From Endocarpon pusillum Z07020 (taxonomy: Eukaryota > Ascomycota > Eurotiomycetes > Verrucariales > Verrucariaceae): a DNA stretch of 64,000 nt. This document shows positions 21,036 through 30,929 of the stretch, piece after piece. The notes beneath the pieces are model-generated. The model made no database searches. It saw nothing but the letters and a program-made list of their open reading frames with translations, and was not told the DNA's origin. Location: contig NW_006913556.1 of NCBI RefSeq assembly GCF_000464535.1, positions 189,774 through 253,773 of the forward strand, in the 5' to 3' direction. A program made the position numbers and the translations under genes. The number at the start of each line of letters is the position of its first letter. Position 1 is the first letter of the stretch.

Positions 21036-23907
21036 ATGGCGGACACAGCCAAGAGGCGCAAGACCTCCGCCTCCACCAAAACCAAGACACTCCCTTGCCC
21101 GTCAGCAGCCTTCTGTCCGGTTCAGATTCAATTGATGCAATTTTCTGACATTGGAGTAGACATTGCCAACGCCTCTTCGCTCGACTAGAACACCTGCAGC
21201 GTCACATTCGTACGCACACAAAAGAAAAGCCGTTAGCATCTTTCCCACAATACTCCTTCAACCGGAGCCTGACCTTTTTAGATTTGTATGCGACATCTGC
21301 TCCAAAACCTTTGCGCGGAGTGACCTCCTTGTGCGCCACGAGAGACTCGTACACCCTGGCGATGAGACTGAAAGACGCTCGCACACGCAGCATCAAACTG
21401 CCCCTCCTCCACCACCTCCGCCTCCGATCCATCAACAATCCTCGCTGCCGGACTCCATGGACATTGGCCCACAGTCTTCAAACTCGATGATATCCCCCCC
21501 ATCCACGCACGACAGTCGCCTGGTGGACATGGTCGACCCGGAACTGACACGATCACCACAGACGTCTCGAGGCCAGATGGACACCATGGTTTCGCATACA
21601 CAAGGAATGTTCGATACCCCTCAGCTCGACCCGTCCTGGGGCTATGACCTTAATCTTCTGTCTCACGCGGCAAGTCACGTCGCTCTAACCGGACAGACAC
21701 ATCCTGAGGACACCTCCCACCAGCCTGATCCTCCGCATGACCCCGCATTACAGCTCATGCAAGCAGCTCAGGCAGCCCCGCAGTATGACCCAAAATTACT
21801 TGGAGATACATATTCTCAAGCACCTCCAGTATTTGATGCCCCCGATCTCGAAGACCCCATGCAAGATTTCAATGTGTTTCTTGATTCCGTTGGCCTCTCC
21901 TCGGACTGGCATCAAGGAATATTCAACAGCATCGAACCAAACGACTCGATGGTCTCCCCTACAATGCGGTTCAATGAACAGCTTCAAGCGCCAAGACCAA
22001 ATATGAACGGTGATGCCATGAGTGATCAGAGATCAACTGGTCAGCCAGAAGACTCGACCTCATTTTCTCGCTTTGGCTCACGCCTTCCTTCCTTACATCT
22101 AGAGTCCTCTCAAGACCACGAATCACATCTGATGGACGACTATTCGAACTCTAAAGTGCGACCCGTTTGGGAAGTACCTGATGCAGACCGGGAGATCTTC
22201 GTCAGCAAGCTCGATGCGTTTGTAGACGTCTTACCCAAGGGATTTATTGCACCTTCAAAACATTCTCTGGCGAGATATCTTGCCGGTTATATCAACGGCT
22301 TCCATGAGCACCTACCATTCATGCACATTCCCACATTATCAGTGGCCTCGTCTGCGCCGGAGCTGGTCTTGGCGCTTGCTGCTGTTGGTGCACAGTATCG
22401 CTTTGAGAACAGGCGAGGCATTGAGATATTTTATGCCGCAAGGGCAGTGGTAATGGAACAGATACGGCGAAGAGAAGGCTGCTGGATGCCTCAAGATCCA
22501 TGGCCTCGATCAGCCCCGCTAACGCAATCTCCTGGTGGCGACTACCAGGGTCTGAGTCAAAGCGGCGGTCCAGCACAGTACATGCCCGTAGGTGGGCCGC
22601 CCGCTCCTGACAGTAGCGCACGGCTAGGTTCGATACAGGCTCTGTTACTGCTCACTGCGTTTGCGACTTAAAGACATCAAGAGCTGTTACGAGAAGCGCT
22701 TGCGTTTCAGAGCATTTTGGCAAGACTTGTGCGGGATGACGGTCTTACAAGTCCAGACACCTCGTCTTCTGACAGTCTGTCATGGGAAGACTGGATTCGT
22801 CTGGAGTGCGCGAAGCGGACGAAGTTTATCGTCTACTGCTTCTTCAACCTCCATTCCATTGCTTGGAATCTCCCACCGCTGATTCTGAATGCTGAGTTGA
22901 AGCTTCATCTTCCCGGGCCCGCTGATGAGTGGAAAGCAACAAACGCCAATCAATGGCGGCGACTACGTTCACAAAACCAAGCACCCCCAATTGCATTTCC
23001 TGAAGCTTTCTCCAAGCTCTTTTTGAAAGCACCCTCAACTACCGGAGCACAGATCTCGCCATTAGGCAATTATGTTTTAATTCATGCCCTCATCCAGCAG
23101 ATTTTCTTTGCTCGACAACTATCACTGTCCTGGCCGAACACGATGGGCGCGAGCCTGAGGAATGAGGACCTTGCCGTCCTAGAACAAGCACTCAGCACTT
23201 GGAAAGCTGGCTGGAAGCGAACACCGGAATCAAGTCTCGATCCGCAGAACCCCAACGGCCCCATCGCCTTCACCTCCACGGCGCTCCTTGGCCTCGCTTA
23301 CATCCGTCTCCACGTCGACATGGGTCCACTCCGCCACCTCGAATCAAGAGATTCATTACAAATAGCCATAGCCCTTCGCGACTCACCCCGCCTGCAACGT
23401 AACCCACGTCTCATAATGGCCCTCCTACACTCCGCCCACGCCCTGTCCATCCCCGTTCGCCTTGGCATCGACTTCGTCTCGAGAACGCAAACCTTCTTCT
23501 GGAGTATTCAACATTCCCTCTGCAGCCTCGAATGTGCCTTCCTCCTCAGCAAATGGCTAGCCGTCGTACCCAGCAACAACCAAGCCCCCACATCCTCTAA
23601 CGAACCCAAACTCTCCGAGCATGAGAAAAAGCTCCTCCTCTGGGTGAGAAGTATGCTCGATGAGACCGAGATGGCTATACCGGGCCACCATCACCCCGGC
23701 AGTAGCAATGCAGGACCCAATAACGACCGGCTCCAGGAATCCACGCAGGAGTTCCTCGAGGATCAAATGAAGATCAAGCAGTTGAGCGTTGCGGTGGTGA
23801 GGGTCTGGGCAAAGACGTTCAAGGGCAATACCAGCTGGGCCATTGTGGATCTAATCGGGAGTGCGTTGGAGATTTATGCCGATATGCTGGAGAGGGATGG
23901 CGTGTGA
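21036..23907 (+). CDS. C2H2 zinc-finger / fungal-specific-domain transcription factor, interrupted by in-frame TAA
   Basis: Exons 21036-21100, 21160-21231 and 21282-23907. The first two introns rebuild two adjacent C2H2 fingers of the Adr1/AmdA kind: CPHCQRLFARLEHLQRHIRT then CDICSKTFARSDLLVRHERL. A long disordered region follows, then the fungal-specific transcription-factor middle-homology region from about 22160 (FVDVLPKGFIAP...YINGFHEHLPFMHIPTL...GSIQALLLLTAFAT). At 22669-22671 a TAA (codon 509) breaks this domain, yet the same frame continues for 412 codons with family-like sequence (ELLREALAFQSILARLVRDD) to TGA 23905-23907. No plausible intron removes the stop without deleting conserved residues. 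A CAA-to-TAA transition would explain it. It is either a recent nonsense allele, a sequence error or a readthrough case; a 508-residue truncated regulator would keep both fingers. Confidence 0.85.
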
Positions 23908-25139
23908 GGATGTGTAGATACCATGTGGTGAATGCTACTGATAATTAATGTTTCTAATGAGCGATTCGGATAGAGAAATGCTGTACAAGGAAGCTTAGTC
24001 CAGTGTCCCGAAAATTACATTGGTGTGCGCGACACATGCCTTGTTCCATCCAGGATAACAATATCTACCTACAGCAACAAGCCTAACTCAAATCATGATG
24101 CGAACAAGGCGGGAAGTGGATGCAACAACATCGAAGCGCTCGGAGGAGCGCAGGGAGATTCCCGTCTGGGTCTCAGTCTTGGTTCGTCTAGTGCCCATCG
24201 TGCCGACCAACTAACCAGCCAGCCAGCCAGCCAGCCAGCCAGCAAACGAGCGGAAAACTAATTAAATGACACGGAAGAGAAGGAAGAACATTCCTGTCTC
24301 CTTCTCTACCGTGAACTACCCGAGTGGAGGAGGAGGAGGAAGGGGGATACGATTTCGTTCGCTTCAATGGAGTTCGAGCACCAAGAGCCCGCTGAAGCAG
24401 GTTCTCCGTTCGACTTTCGAACTTCCGAACCTAGTTTGAATATCTTACCGTCTGACAGATATGGTCGCTGGATTCTATTCTACTCGGAATGAGAATTCCT
24501 GCCCGCTTATCTGGGCCTTCGATTAGGCTTGGACTAGACTGAGCGATGGGGAGATGCTTTATAGGCGTTCAAGTTGTGGAGGGGTTTGGTATCCTGCACC
24601 GAATCTTGACCGCGCCTTGGCACCCAATGAGGTTAGTCGTTTTTGCTGTCTCACTCAGGAATTAGTCACCCGGCTCAACTTCGGCTCAGGCTCCTACTCA
24701 GGCCCCACTCCCTTTGCTCCTGCTGCTCATCCTCTTGCTCACCTTCTGTCTTAGCGCTGCTCAGGGGCCTTAGTCTCGCTTCACCCACTCTCAGTCCTGC
24801 CTCTGAGCCCTTTGCTATCGTTGGCGAAACATGCCTTGCCGGCATTGGCTGTCCTTTTAAACTTTTATTAAGTCTACATGATGGTCTGGTTAGGCTGCTA
24901 CACACGCCAGGCTAACCCGCTGCGGGTTAGGTTTTAGGCCGGGTTAGATTGGGCCAGGCTCTGAAATATCTCAACCCAGCCCACTGCAGGCTGGGTTTTG
25001 GAAAAGTTAGGCTTAGCCTGTAAACGTATAGGTGCTTAAAGCTTACTAAGAAATTAAGTCTGTTAAGAGTCTGCTAAGGGCTTATTAAAATATATTAAAT
25101 ATCATCTATATAATATGTCTACACCGTCAAGCTCAATCA
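23908..25139. other. Intergenic with microsatellite and G/C-rich hairpin sequence
   Basis: It contains a CCAG tetranucleotide run at 24215-24242. Around 24905-25010, AACCCGCTGCGGGTT and related GGGTTAGG / CAACCCAGCC words could form hairpins and may be a remnant of a repeat. No gene is recognised. Confidence 0.45.
24215..24242. repeat. CCAG microsatellite, about 7 copies
   Basis: A simple tandem tetranucleotide, perfect over 28 bp, with no coding context. Confidence 0.9.
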
Positions 25140-25680
25140 ATTAGCTGCAAAGTACAGTAAGCTTCAAAATAAACGCCGCAAGAATCATCTTTTTGATTAG
25201 ATAAAGTTCCCCTTTCCTGCCTTCTTGAGTTCAGAGTGGAAAACACGTAGTGCTTTAACCTGCCAAGGCTGCAGAATCTTGCCAAGCTGTACCCCGTCAG
25301 AATCAGAATATGTTCTGCGCATTCTATCCCCTCCGTACCCAAGATGTGTCAATTAGCGCCTTGGCATATATTAGGTACCTTTCCGGGCACCTTATGGGTA
25401 CTGAATTTATGCCAAGGCGCTAATTGACACATCTTGGGTACGGAGGGGATAGAATGCGCAGAAAGAATGCACAGAACTGGCATATAAGATGCAGAGAAAG
25501 AGGGCATATAAATGCGCAGAAAGAAGGCACAGAAGTGCGCAGAAAGAGGGCACACAAATACGCAGAAAGAGGGCACACAAATGCGCAGAAGGAGGGCACA
25601 GAATTGGCACGCAGAATGCGCACGCAGAATGCGCAGGTACGGGACAGTATGCTGCAAGTAATTCATTAATACGTGTATGC
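25140..25680 (-). repeat. GCGCAGAA-type low-complexity repeat block, copy 1
   Basis: A unique-looking part (about 25180-25312) is followed by many degenerate copies of a 20-24 bp unit of the type GCGCAGAAAGAGGGCACA up to about 25640. The reverse complement of the first part matches 29340-29475 over about 130 bp (CTGCAGC-TTGGC and CTCAAGAAGGCAGGA are shared). The block includes a perfect 56-bp inverted repeat (separate entry). Origin unknown; probably a repeat family specific to this genome. Confidence 0.7.
25313..25463. repeat. Perfect 56-bp inverted repeat with 39-bp spacer
   Basis: Arm 25313-25368 is the exact reverse complement of 25408-25463. The arms contain TCTATCCCCTCCGTACCCAA and TGTGTCAATTAGCGCCTTGG. 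The spacer is 25369-25407. The outer ends of both arms are the TTCTGCGCATTC word that the surrounding repeat block amplifies. Confidence 0.92.
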
Positions 25681-26920
25681 ATTAGTGCATATTAATGTCA
25701 TTCTCCTGTAAGATTCATCTTCGTAGCCTCTAGATGTCCTTTAATAGTAGAAAGTTGTAAAGCGAAGTGATCCGATTCAAAAAACTGACGAGGCGAGCTC
25801 ATACGTTCTCTCTCATATCTTCGAGACATCAATGGTACGCCTCCTCATCCGGGTCGTTCTCAGCTTCATTGATCTATTGAAAAAGGCTTCCACAATATCA
25901 CCATCTTTCACTTTATCGATCCTTCTCATGACAATGAACAATCGCACCGTGTCTTAACGAAGAACTACCTGGCAATCTTCTGGTCCCGTGAATACTTCTC
26001 CTACCTCGAATCCATCATCTCCGGTATTTGAAGCGCCCTCTCCTGAGTTGAAACTGTTGGTTGATCAGACTTTGAAAATATCCTTGGCCAGCTAAAAAAG
26101 CGTGATGTCGAGAGCAAAGTAGAACGAATGTTGTCACATCCTGGCTGATCAATGTGAGAGAGAGGTATTTTGACCTAGGTGTCACTGAGTGAAGGTAGCA
26201 AAGCAGACTGATTTCTCCCATATGGAAAGCCGCTGTCAAAGTGCCTGTTAAGTATGATGTTGAACTTCTGAGAGGGCCTATTGGCCAGGTTTTACCTGCG
26301 TAATCCCTTGCGTTTCGCCTGTTTTTGATTGGTCAAGTTCTACTGCAATTTCGCTGCTAATTTCGCTGTACGGTACAGTCAAATTGTACTTAGTTATACG
26401 CTCTCTACCCCTGCTTCCTTCGCACTCTGCACAGCAAGTTGATATATGACCAGGTGCCACTGCAGCGTGAATCAGGCGCTTGGCGGTGCCTAAAAATCTT
26501 TGGCGTGTTTATGGTTTTAGCACCCTGGCAAGATGGCGATTCGCCCAGTCGAAAGCGAAAGCGTTTCCCAAGTCTCCATATACCCGGGAGATTTTGTAGT
26601 TATCCGCCCTTGAATGAAAAATGGCGCGGATGACAAAGGAACAAGAAGCAATACGTGAAGAGTCTAAAGCTGAGACAAATCAGGCATCCAGCCGTCGTTC
26701 GTTACGAAATGTCTCGGAAAGTGTTTTGGAGCCTGCAGTTGGCATGACTGAGCTGTCTCTGCATTGGGGCTTCGACTCGATTGAAGGCAAACCTTTTTAT
26801 TGTTTTTTAATTGAAAAGAGCCATCTCAGCCATTTTCCAACTCGGTCTACCTGAAATGAAGGGCGCCTCAATGCCAGGGAGAGCTTCGTGGAAAATCTGA
26901 ACTTTTGGATGTATTGAGCT
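25681..26920. other. Intergenic, no gene recognised
   Basis: Short open frames on both strands. A 77-codon plus frame (26621-26854) is polar and unassigned. It contains repeat copy 26298-26363. Confidence 0.45.
26298..26363 (-). repeat. Interspersed repeat pair, copy 2
   Basis: Reverse-complement partner of 18897-18961; the shared core is GCGAAATTGCAGTAGAA. Confidence 0.55.
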
Positions 26921-28522
26921 ATGATGCCGGCGCCGTACCCGACACTCAACCTCATCTTCCTCGCTCTCCCTTTCGGATCTGCATTTGACCGTCGCAGCTG
27001 CTTCGAAACAGCAACAGCCTTAGTCAAGAATCAAAGCCTTTCGCCAACTAGCCACTTCTTCTTCCGCGATACCCTCGACAGCCTTGCATACAATGGTCCC
27101 GAGAACATGACTCTCACGCTCGAGGGCTGCAACGCCCTCTGCGGTGCCGAACAGACGTGGTACACCGACATCGGCCCGCGCATAACCATCTGGCTCGTCC
27201 CGATCCTTCTGCTCCTGGCGAATGTGGAACTTAGCCCGCTCGACAAACGCCGGTTCCTTGCGATATTACACCTGCTGGGGGACCCCATCGACAGCATCTG
27301 GTCGCTGCTGCACAAACTCGACGCGTGGGACCGCTGCTCCAGGCTCGCGGCACGCTGCAGTGGCGTATGCCCATCTTGCCAGGGCGTCATCGCCTCGGTA
27401 TTCGCGGGATTCGAAGAACTGCAAGGGCCCCGGATTACGTCTGAGCGCTACTTCGGCTCCCTCCTCCAACAGCGCAGCCTGGCCAAGCACTTCAACGAGT
27501 GGCGACGCGCCGCCGTTCGCCTGGCCGACGGCCGCAGCAACGAGATCGGGCGCACCGTGCTCGCCTTCGTGCTGTATATCGTCCAGCTTATAGCCGCCTT
27601 CGTCCCCGAAGTTGGAGGGGCCCCTCCCGGCCCTCCAGGAGGCCGTATCGCTACGGGTGTGCTGCTCTCCTGGCTCGTCCCTGTCATCTTCCTTAGCAAT
27701 GCCATCGGCGGTCTGCCCTCGCACCGGACCGCGTATGACATCTTGGCTGATCTCGCTGCGAACACGGGAGACAAACCGTTCCACATGCCGCACCGGCGCT
27801 CCCTCTTCCTGCCCACCTTTCCTTCCATCGCCCAACAGTGCTACACAGACTACTTCCGCGCACTCGGCTGGTCCGGCGCTATCTACACCTATCGCCCGTG
27901 GAAGGTGCGCTACATCAGCTCCACCCACCACCGCCATCTCCATACGCTGCTGCTCATCGCATTCGCCACCGCGCCCGTGCTGATCGGCCTCGTCGGCGGG
28001 GTCCTCATCCTCTGGTACCAGCTACCCACAGGCCTCAACTGCCGGCACGTCTGGCTGGTCGGCGTCGCACTCCTCTGGAAGATCTCGGCCTTCATCACCT
28101 GGGTATCCCACCGCCCCGGGCTCGCGACAGGGAAATACCACTGGCGCCTCACTCTCATCAAGGACATATGCGTCGCGGGACCGAGTGTTTTTATAATGCT
28201 CTTATCCGCGATCGGCCTATTCAATTCCTGCTGGTGCTGGAGCGGGCCGTTCCAGTACCCTAACATCGGACGTGTACCCCTGCCGGAGACAGTGTATCTG
28301 CAAAATGCAAAGTCAGTCTACCCGACCATCGTGGGCGTGACGTTGCTGCTGGAGGTAGGGGTGTGCGTGGTGGTGGCAGTAGTGTGGCGGCGCGGTCTGC
28401 GGTTGCTTAGGTGGAGGGAGAAAACGCGTCAGGTGGAGTGGGAGCGCGTTATGGATGGCAAGAGATGCAAGTGCATGTACACTGGTGGCAGGAGTCGACA
28501 GTCATTTATAATACATTATTAA
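26921..28522 (+). CDS. Fungal multi-span membrane protein of unknown function
   Basis: A single uninterrupted frame of 533 residues starting with adjacent ATGs. The N-terminus looks like a signal peptide (NLIFLALPFGSAF). An extracellular-looking part with Cys and N-glycosylation sites (ENMTLTLEGCNALCG) follows. Then come about seven hydrophobic segments, beginning with the PRITIWLVPILLLLANVE segment. A cytosolic-looking stretch carries SPLDKRRFLAILHLLGDPID and IWSLLHKLDAWDRC, which I recognise as recurring in fungal hypothetical proteins. The C-terminus is basic. The gene is markedly GC-rich (about 60 percent in its middle) compared with the AT-rich repeats on both sides. It lies alone between two inverted repeat blocks and ends 179 bp before a large octanucleotide array. 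Function unknown; transporter or sensor would be a guess. Confidence 0.75.
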   Translation: MMPAPYPTLNLIFLALPFGSAFDRRSCFETATALVKNQSLSPTSHFFFRDTLDSLAYNGPENMTLTLEGCNALCGAEQTWYTDIGPRITIWLVPILLLLANVELSPLDKRRFLAILHLLGDPIDSIWSLLHKLDAWDRCSRLAARCSGVCPSCQGVIASVFAGFEELQGPRITSERYFGSLLQQRSLAKHFNEWRRAAVRLADGRSNEIGRTVLAFVLYIVQLIAAFVPEVGGAPPGPPGGRIATGVLLSWLVPVIFLSNAIGGLPSHRTAYDILADLAANTGDKPFHMPHRRSLFLPTFPSIAQQCYTDYFRALGWSGAIYTYRPWKVRYISSTHHRHLHTLLLIAFATAPVLIGLVGGVLILWYQLPTGLNCRHVWLVGVALLWKISAFITWVSHRPGLATGKYHWRLTLIKDICVAGPSVFIMLLSAIGLFNSCWCWSGPFQYPNIGRVPLPETVYLQNAKSVYPTIVGVTLLLEVGVCVVVAVVWRRGLRLLRWREKTRQVEWERVMDGKRCKCMYTGGRSRQSFIIHY

Positions 28523-28700
28523 GAATTACTAGTGGTAACGTTTTCAAATTCGAAATATATATATATATATAAGAGAATTAGATTTTATAGATTTTGTAGC
28601 TTAGGGGAGACCTCTAGGGACCCTCCTTTATTTTTTCTACTTTTTTTTATATTTTCTTATATTTAATAGTTAGAAGAATATAAGAATAGAAAGAATAAGA

Positions 28701-29156
28701 ATAAGAGAATAAGAGAATAAGAGAATAAGAGAATAAGAGAATAAGAGAATAAGAGAATAAGAGAATAAGAGAATAAGAGAATAAGAGAATAAGAGAATAA
28801 GAGAATAAGAGAATAAGAGAATAAGAGAATAAGAGAATAAGAGAATAAGAGAATAAGAGAATAAGAGAATAAGAGAATAAGAGAATAAGAGAATAAGAGA
28901 ATAAGAGAATAAGAGAATAAGAGAATAAGAGAATAAGAGAATAAGAGAATAAGAGAATAAGAGAATAAGAGAATAAGAGAATAAGAGAATAAGAGAATAA
29001 GAGAATAAGAGAATAAGAGAATAAGAGAATAAGAGAATAAGAGAATAAGAGAATAAGAGAATAAGAGAATAAGAGAATAAGAGAATAAGAGAATAAGAGA
29101 ATAAGAGAATAAGAGAATAAGAGAATAAGAGAATAAGAGAATAAGAGAATAAGAGA
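28701..29156. repeat. Octanucleotide tandem array, 57 perfect copies
   Basis: ATAAGAGA repeated from 28701 to 29156, 456 bp with no deviation that I can find. The unit length is not a multiple of three, so each frame repeats every 24 nt; the minus strand gives long LILLFSYS frames that are artefacts. Imperfect related units precede it (28680-28700), and an AT dinucleotide run lies at about 28555-28570. Confidence 0.97.
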
Positions 29157-29214
29157 GACTTGTTCTAGTTTCGAGCCATTGCAAGAATAAGAGGAATAAG
29201 AGAATATTCTATAT

Positions 29215-29480
29215 ACTCTTTTTGCGCACTTTCTGTGCGTTTTTCTGCGCATTCTATATACTAATTCTATGTCCTCTTTTTGCGTATTCTACGTGCCAAT
29301 TCTGCGCCCTCTTTCTGCGCATTCTACGTGCGCATTCTACATGGGCATTCTGATTTTGATGGGGTACGACTTGGCAGAAGTTCTGCAGCTTTGGCGCCCT
29401 AAAACACTGCTTATTTGCCAACTAAACTCAAGAAGGCAGGAGGAATGCTCGACTTTACACCAATTACAACAGTGATTCTT
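29215..29480 (+). repeat. GCGCAGAA-type low-complexity repeat block, copy 2
   Basis: Words such as TTTCTGCGCATTCTA repeat from 29218 to about 29350, followed by 130 bp (29340-29475) that match the reverse complement of 25180-25330. It lies opposite in orientation to the 25.1 kb copy. Confidence 0.7.
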
Positions 29481-29697
29481 GTGAGCCGCATTTCTAAGCT
29501 TATTACTCTTTCAACCAATTGCACAAGCTTGGCGGTGTAGACACATTAGATAGATGATATCTGGAAATAAGAAAAAGGGCGTAGGAAATGTCCGTGGCAC
29601 ACAGCGTGCATGCCCCGCGAAATGAGGAATTTGGCGCCGTAAAAGTGGTCCATGCACAACATGCATGCAGCTTTTCCGGAGCATACACCGGTGTATA

Positions 29698-30013
29698 CGG
29701 AGTCGTGCATCAAAAGTAGTCAAACTACACTAGTACCAAGGTTCTACTAAAGGGGACTAATGTCGACTAGCCTAAGATAATGCTTAGTCGTGCAGGTACT
29801 CCGGCCAGAAGAAAGCCTAGAGAAACCCCTAGAACTTAAGTCCTCTCTAGGCTTCTCTTCAAGCGACGAACTCATGCTACAGGGCCCTTAGTGCTAAGGC
29901 TCATCTAGGCACGCCTGCATATTTTGGGCTAAAGTGCCTAACTTATACTTAGTACCTGCTAGCTCTCACCCTAATATTAGTGTAGTATGACTACTTTTTG
30001 ATGCACCACTCTG
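29698..30013. mobile_element. MITE family 2, copy 2 (316 bp)
   Basis: Left end CGGAGTCGTGCATCAAAAG and the reverse complement of the right end, CAGAGTGGTGCATCAAAAAG. TA at 29696-29697 and 30014-30015. The interior is non-coding. It abuts the next element. Confidence 0.85.
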
Positions 30014-30015
30014 TA

Positions 30016-30514
30016 CGGAGTTGTGCCCTAAAAGTAGTACAAGTACGCTAATATTAGCGCCCCACTGGCGCTGCTTAGTTTAGACCTAATACACACACTA
30101 ATTTGTATGGCAGCCTGGTAGGCCCTAAGAGCTACCTATAACAGTTAAGCTCTATACTGATATTGATAGCGAATTCATAGCTGCAGAACCTCCGCCTCCT
30201 CCTCCTCCTCCTCCTCCTCTTTCTTAATAAGGGTAATAAGTACAAAGAGGGCGCTCAGGGCTTCAAACGCAGCAAGACAGGTACTAGAGTCAAGGGCAAG
30301 CTCTCAAAACTGCAATTTATCAATAGAAAAACTTAACACCAAGCGATTGAGCGTAAGAATAGCGACGATAAGGAGTATTCTAGTATTAAGAGCAAGGAGG
30401 AGTAATCCTGTTCTAAATCCTATACAAATTAGTAAAAGCGCCAGAGCAGCTAGTCTAGAGTAGTCTCTGACGCTAATATCAGCGTATTTGCACTATTTTT
30501 GGGGCACGACTCCG
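30016..30514 (+). mobile_element. MITE family 2, copy 3 with transposase tail (499 bp)
   Basis: Left end CGGAGTTGTGCCCTAAAAGT and the reverse complement of the right end, CGGAGTCGTGCCCCAAAAAT; the inverted match runs about 40 bp. TA at 30014-30015 (shared with copy 2) and 30515-30516. Inside, a plus frame near 30230-30400 reads NKYKEGAQGFKRSKTG, then KGKLSKLQFINRKT, a stop, and HQAIERKNSDD. Lys/Glu-rich text like this is found at the C-terminus of Fot1/pogo-type transposases. The element looks like an internally deleted derivative of an autonomous element. Confidence 0.7.
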
Positions 30515-30929
30515 TACACCCTCAAATCTGAGAACTGCCATAAATTTTGGCGCCAAGCTTCGGACTGAAGGACCCGCCGTCCCACCCACTACGAACACAG
30601 CCATCTAAAATCCACCAAACTCAAAGACAAAATCATAACACCCTCCAAACCTAAGGTCACGCTGGAAATACCGCGGCTGCTGGGCCATATTGAAGGAACC
30701 CTAGATCTAACTTGGGACCTGCCAAAACCATCCTGTCGGTCTGGACGTGCCCTTGCTAGCTAAGATATTTTTTTAGCCTTTCAACCCTTCATTCATTTAA
30801 GCAAAAAACTCCCAACCATACAATTATATACATAGGCCGTCACAGTGCCTCTTTTATTACTGCCAACGAAACGGGAAGAAGCTGTTGCGCCCAACTCGCA
30901 AATCTACGAATAACATTCAAGTCTCAAAG
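30515..30929. promoter_or_regulatory. Upstream region of the 30.9 kb gene
   Basis: No coding signal. It ends with A/T- and pyrimidine-rich sequence before the ATG at 30930 and presumably holds the promoter. Confidence 0.35.

Noticed and set aside
25140..25640. A CRISPR array
   Set aside because: Repeats are degenerate, spacers are not of constant length, and the surroundings are eukaryotic.
25407..25695. Several overlapping Cys/Ser/Leu- or Arg/Lys-rich frames
   Set aside because: They are translations of the degenerate GCGCAGAA tandem units in different frames.
27266..27943. Long antisense frames (225 and 126 codons) opposite the 26.9 kb gene
   Set aside because: GC-rich coding sequence commonly leaves the antisense frame open. 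The plus-strand protein has membrane segments and conserved motifs, the antisense ones do not.
28647..29252. A 201-codon minus-strand frame of repeated LILLFSYS
   Set aside because: It is the translation of the octanucleotide array. With an 8-bp unit and no internal stop every frame looks like a protein repeat; there is no non-repeat domain.
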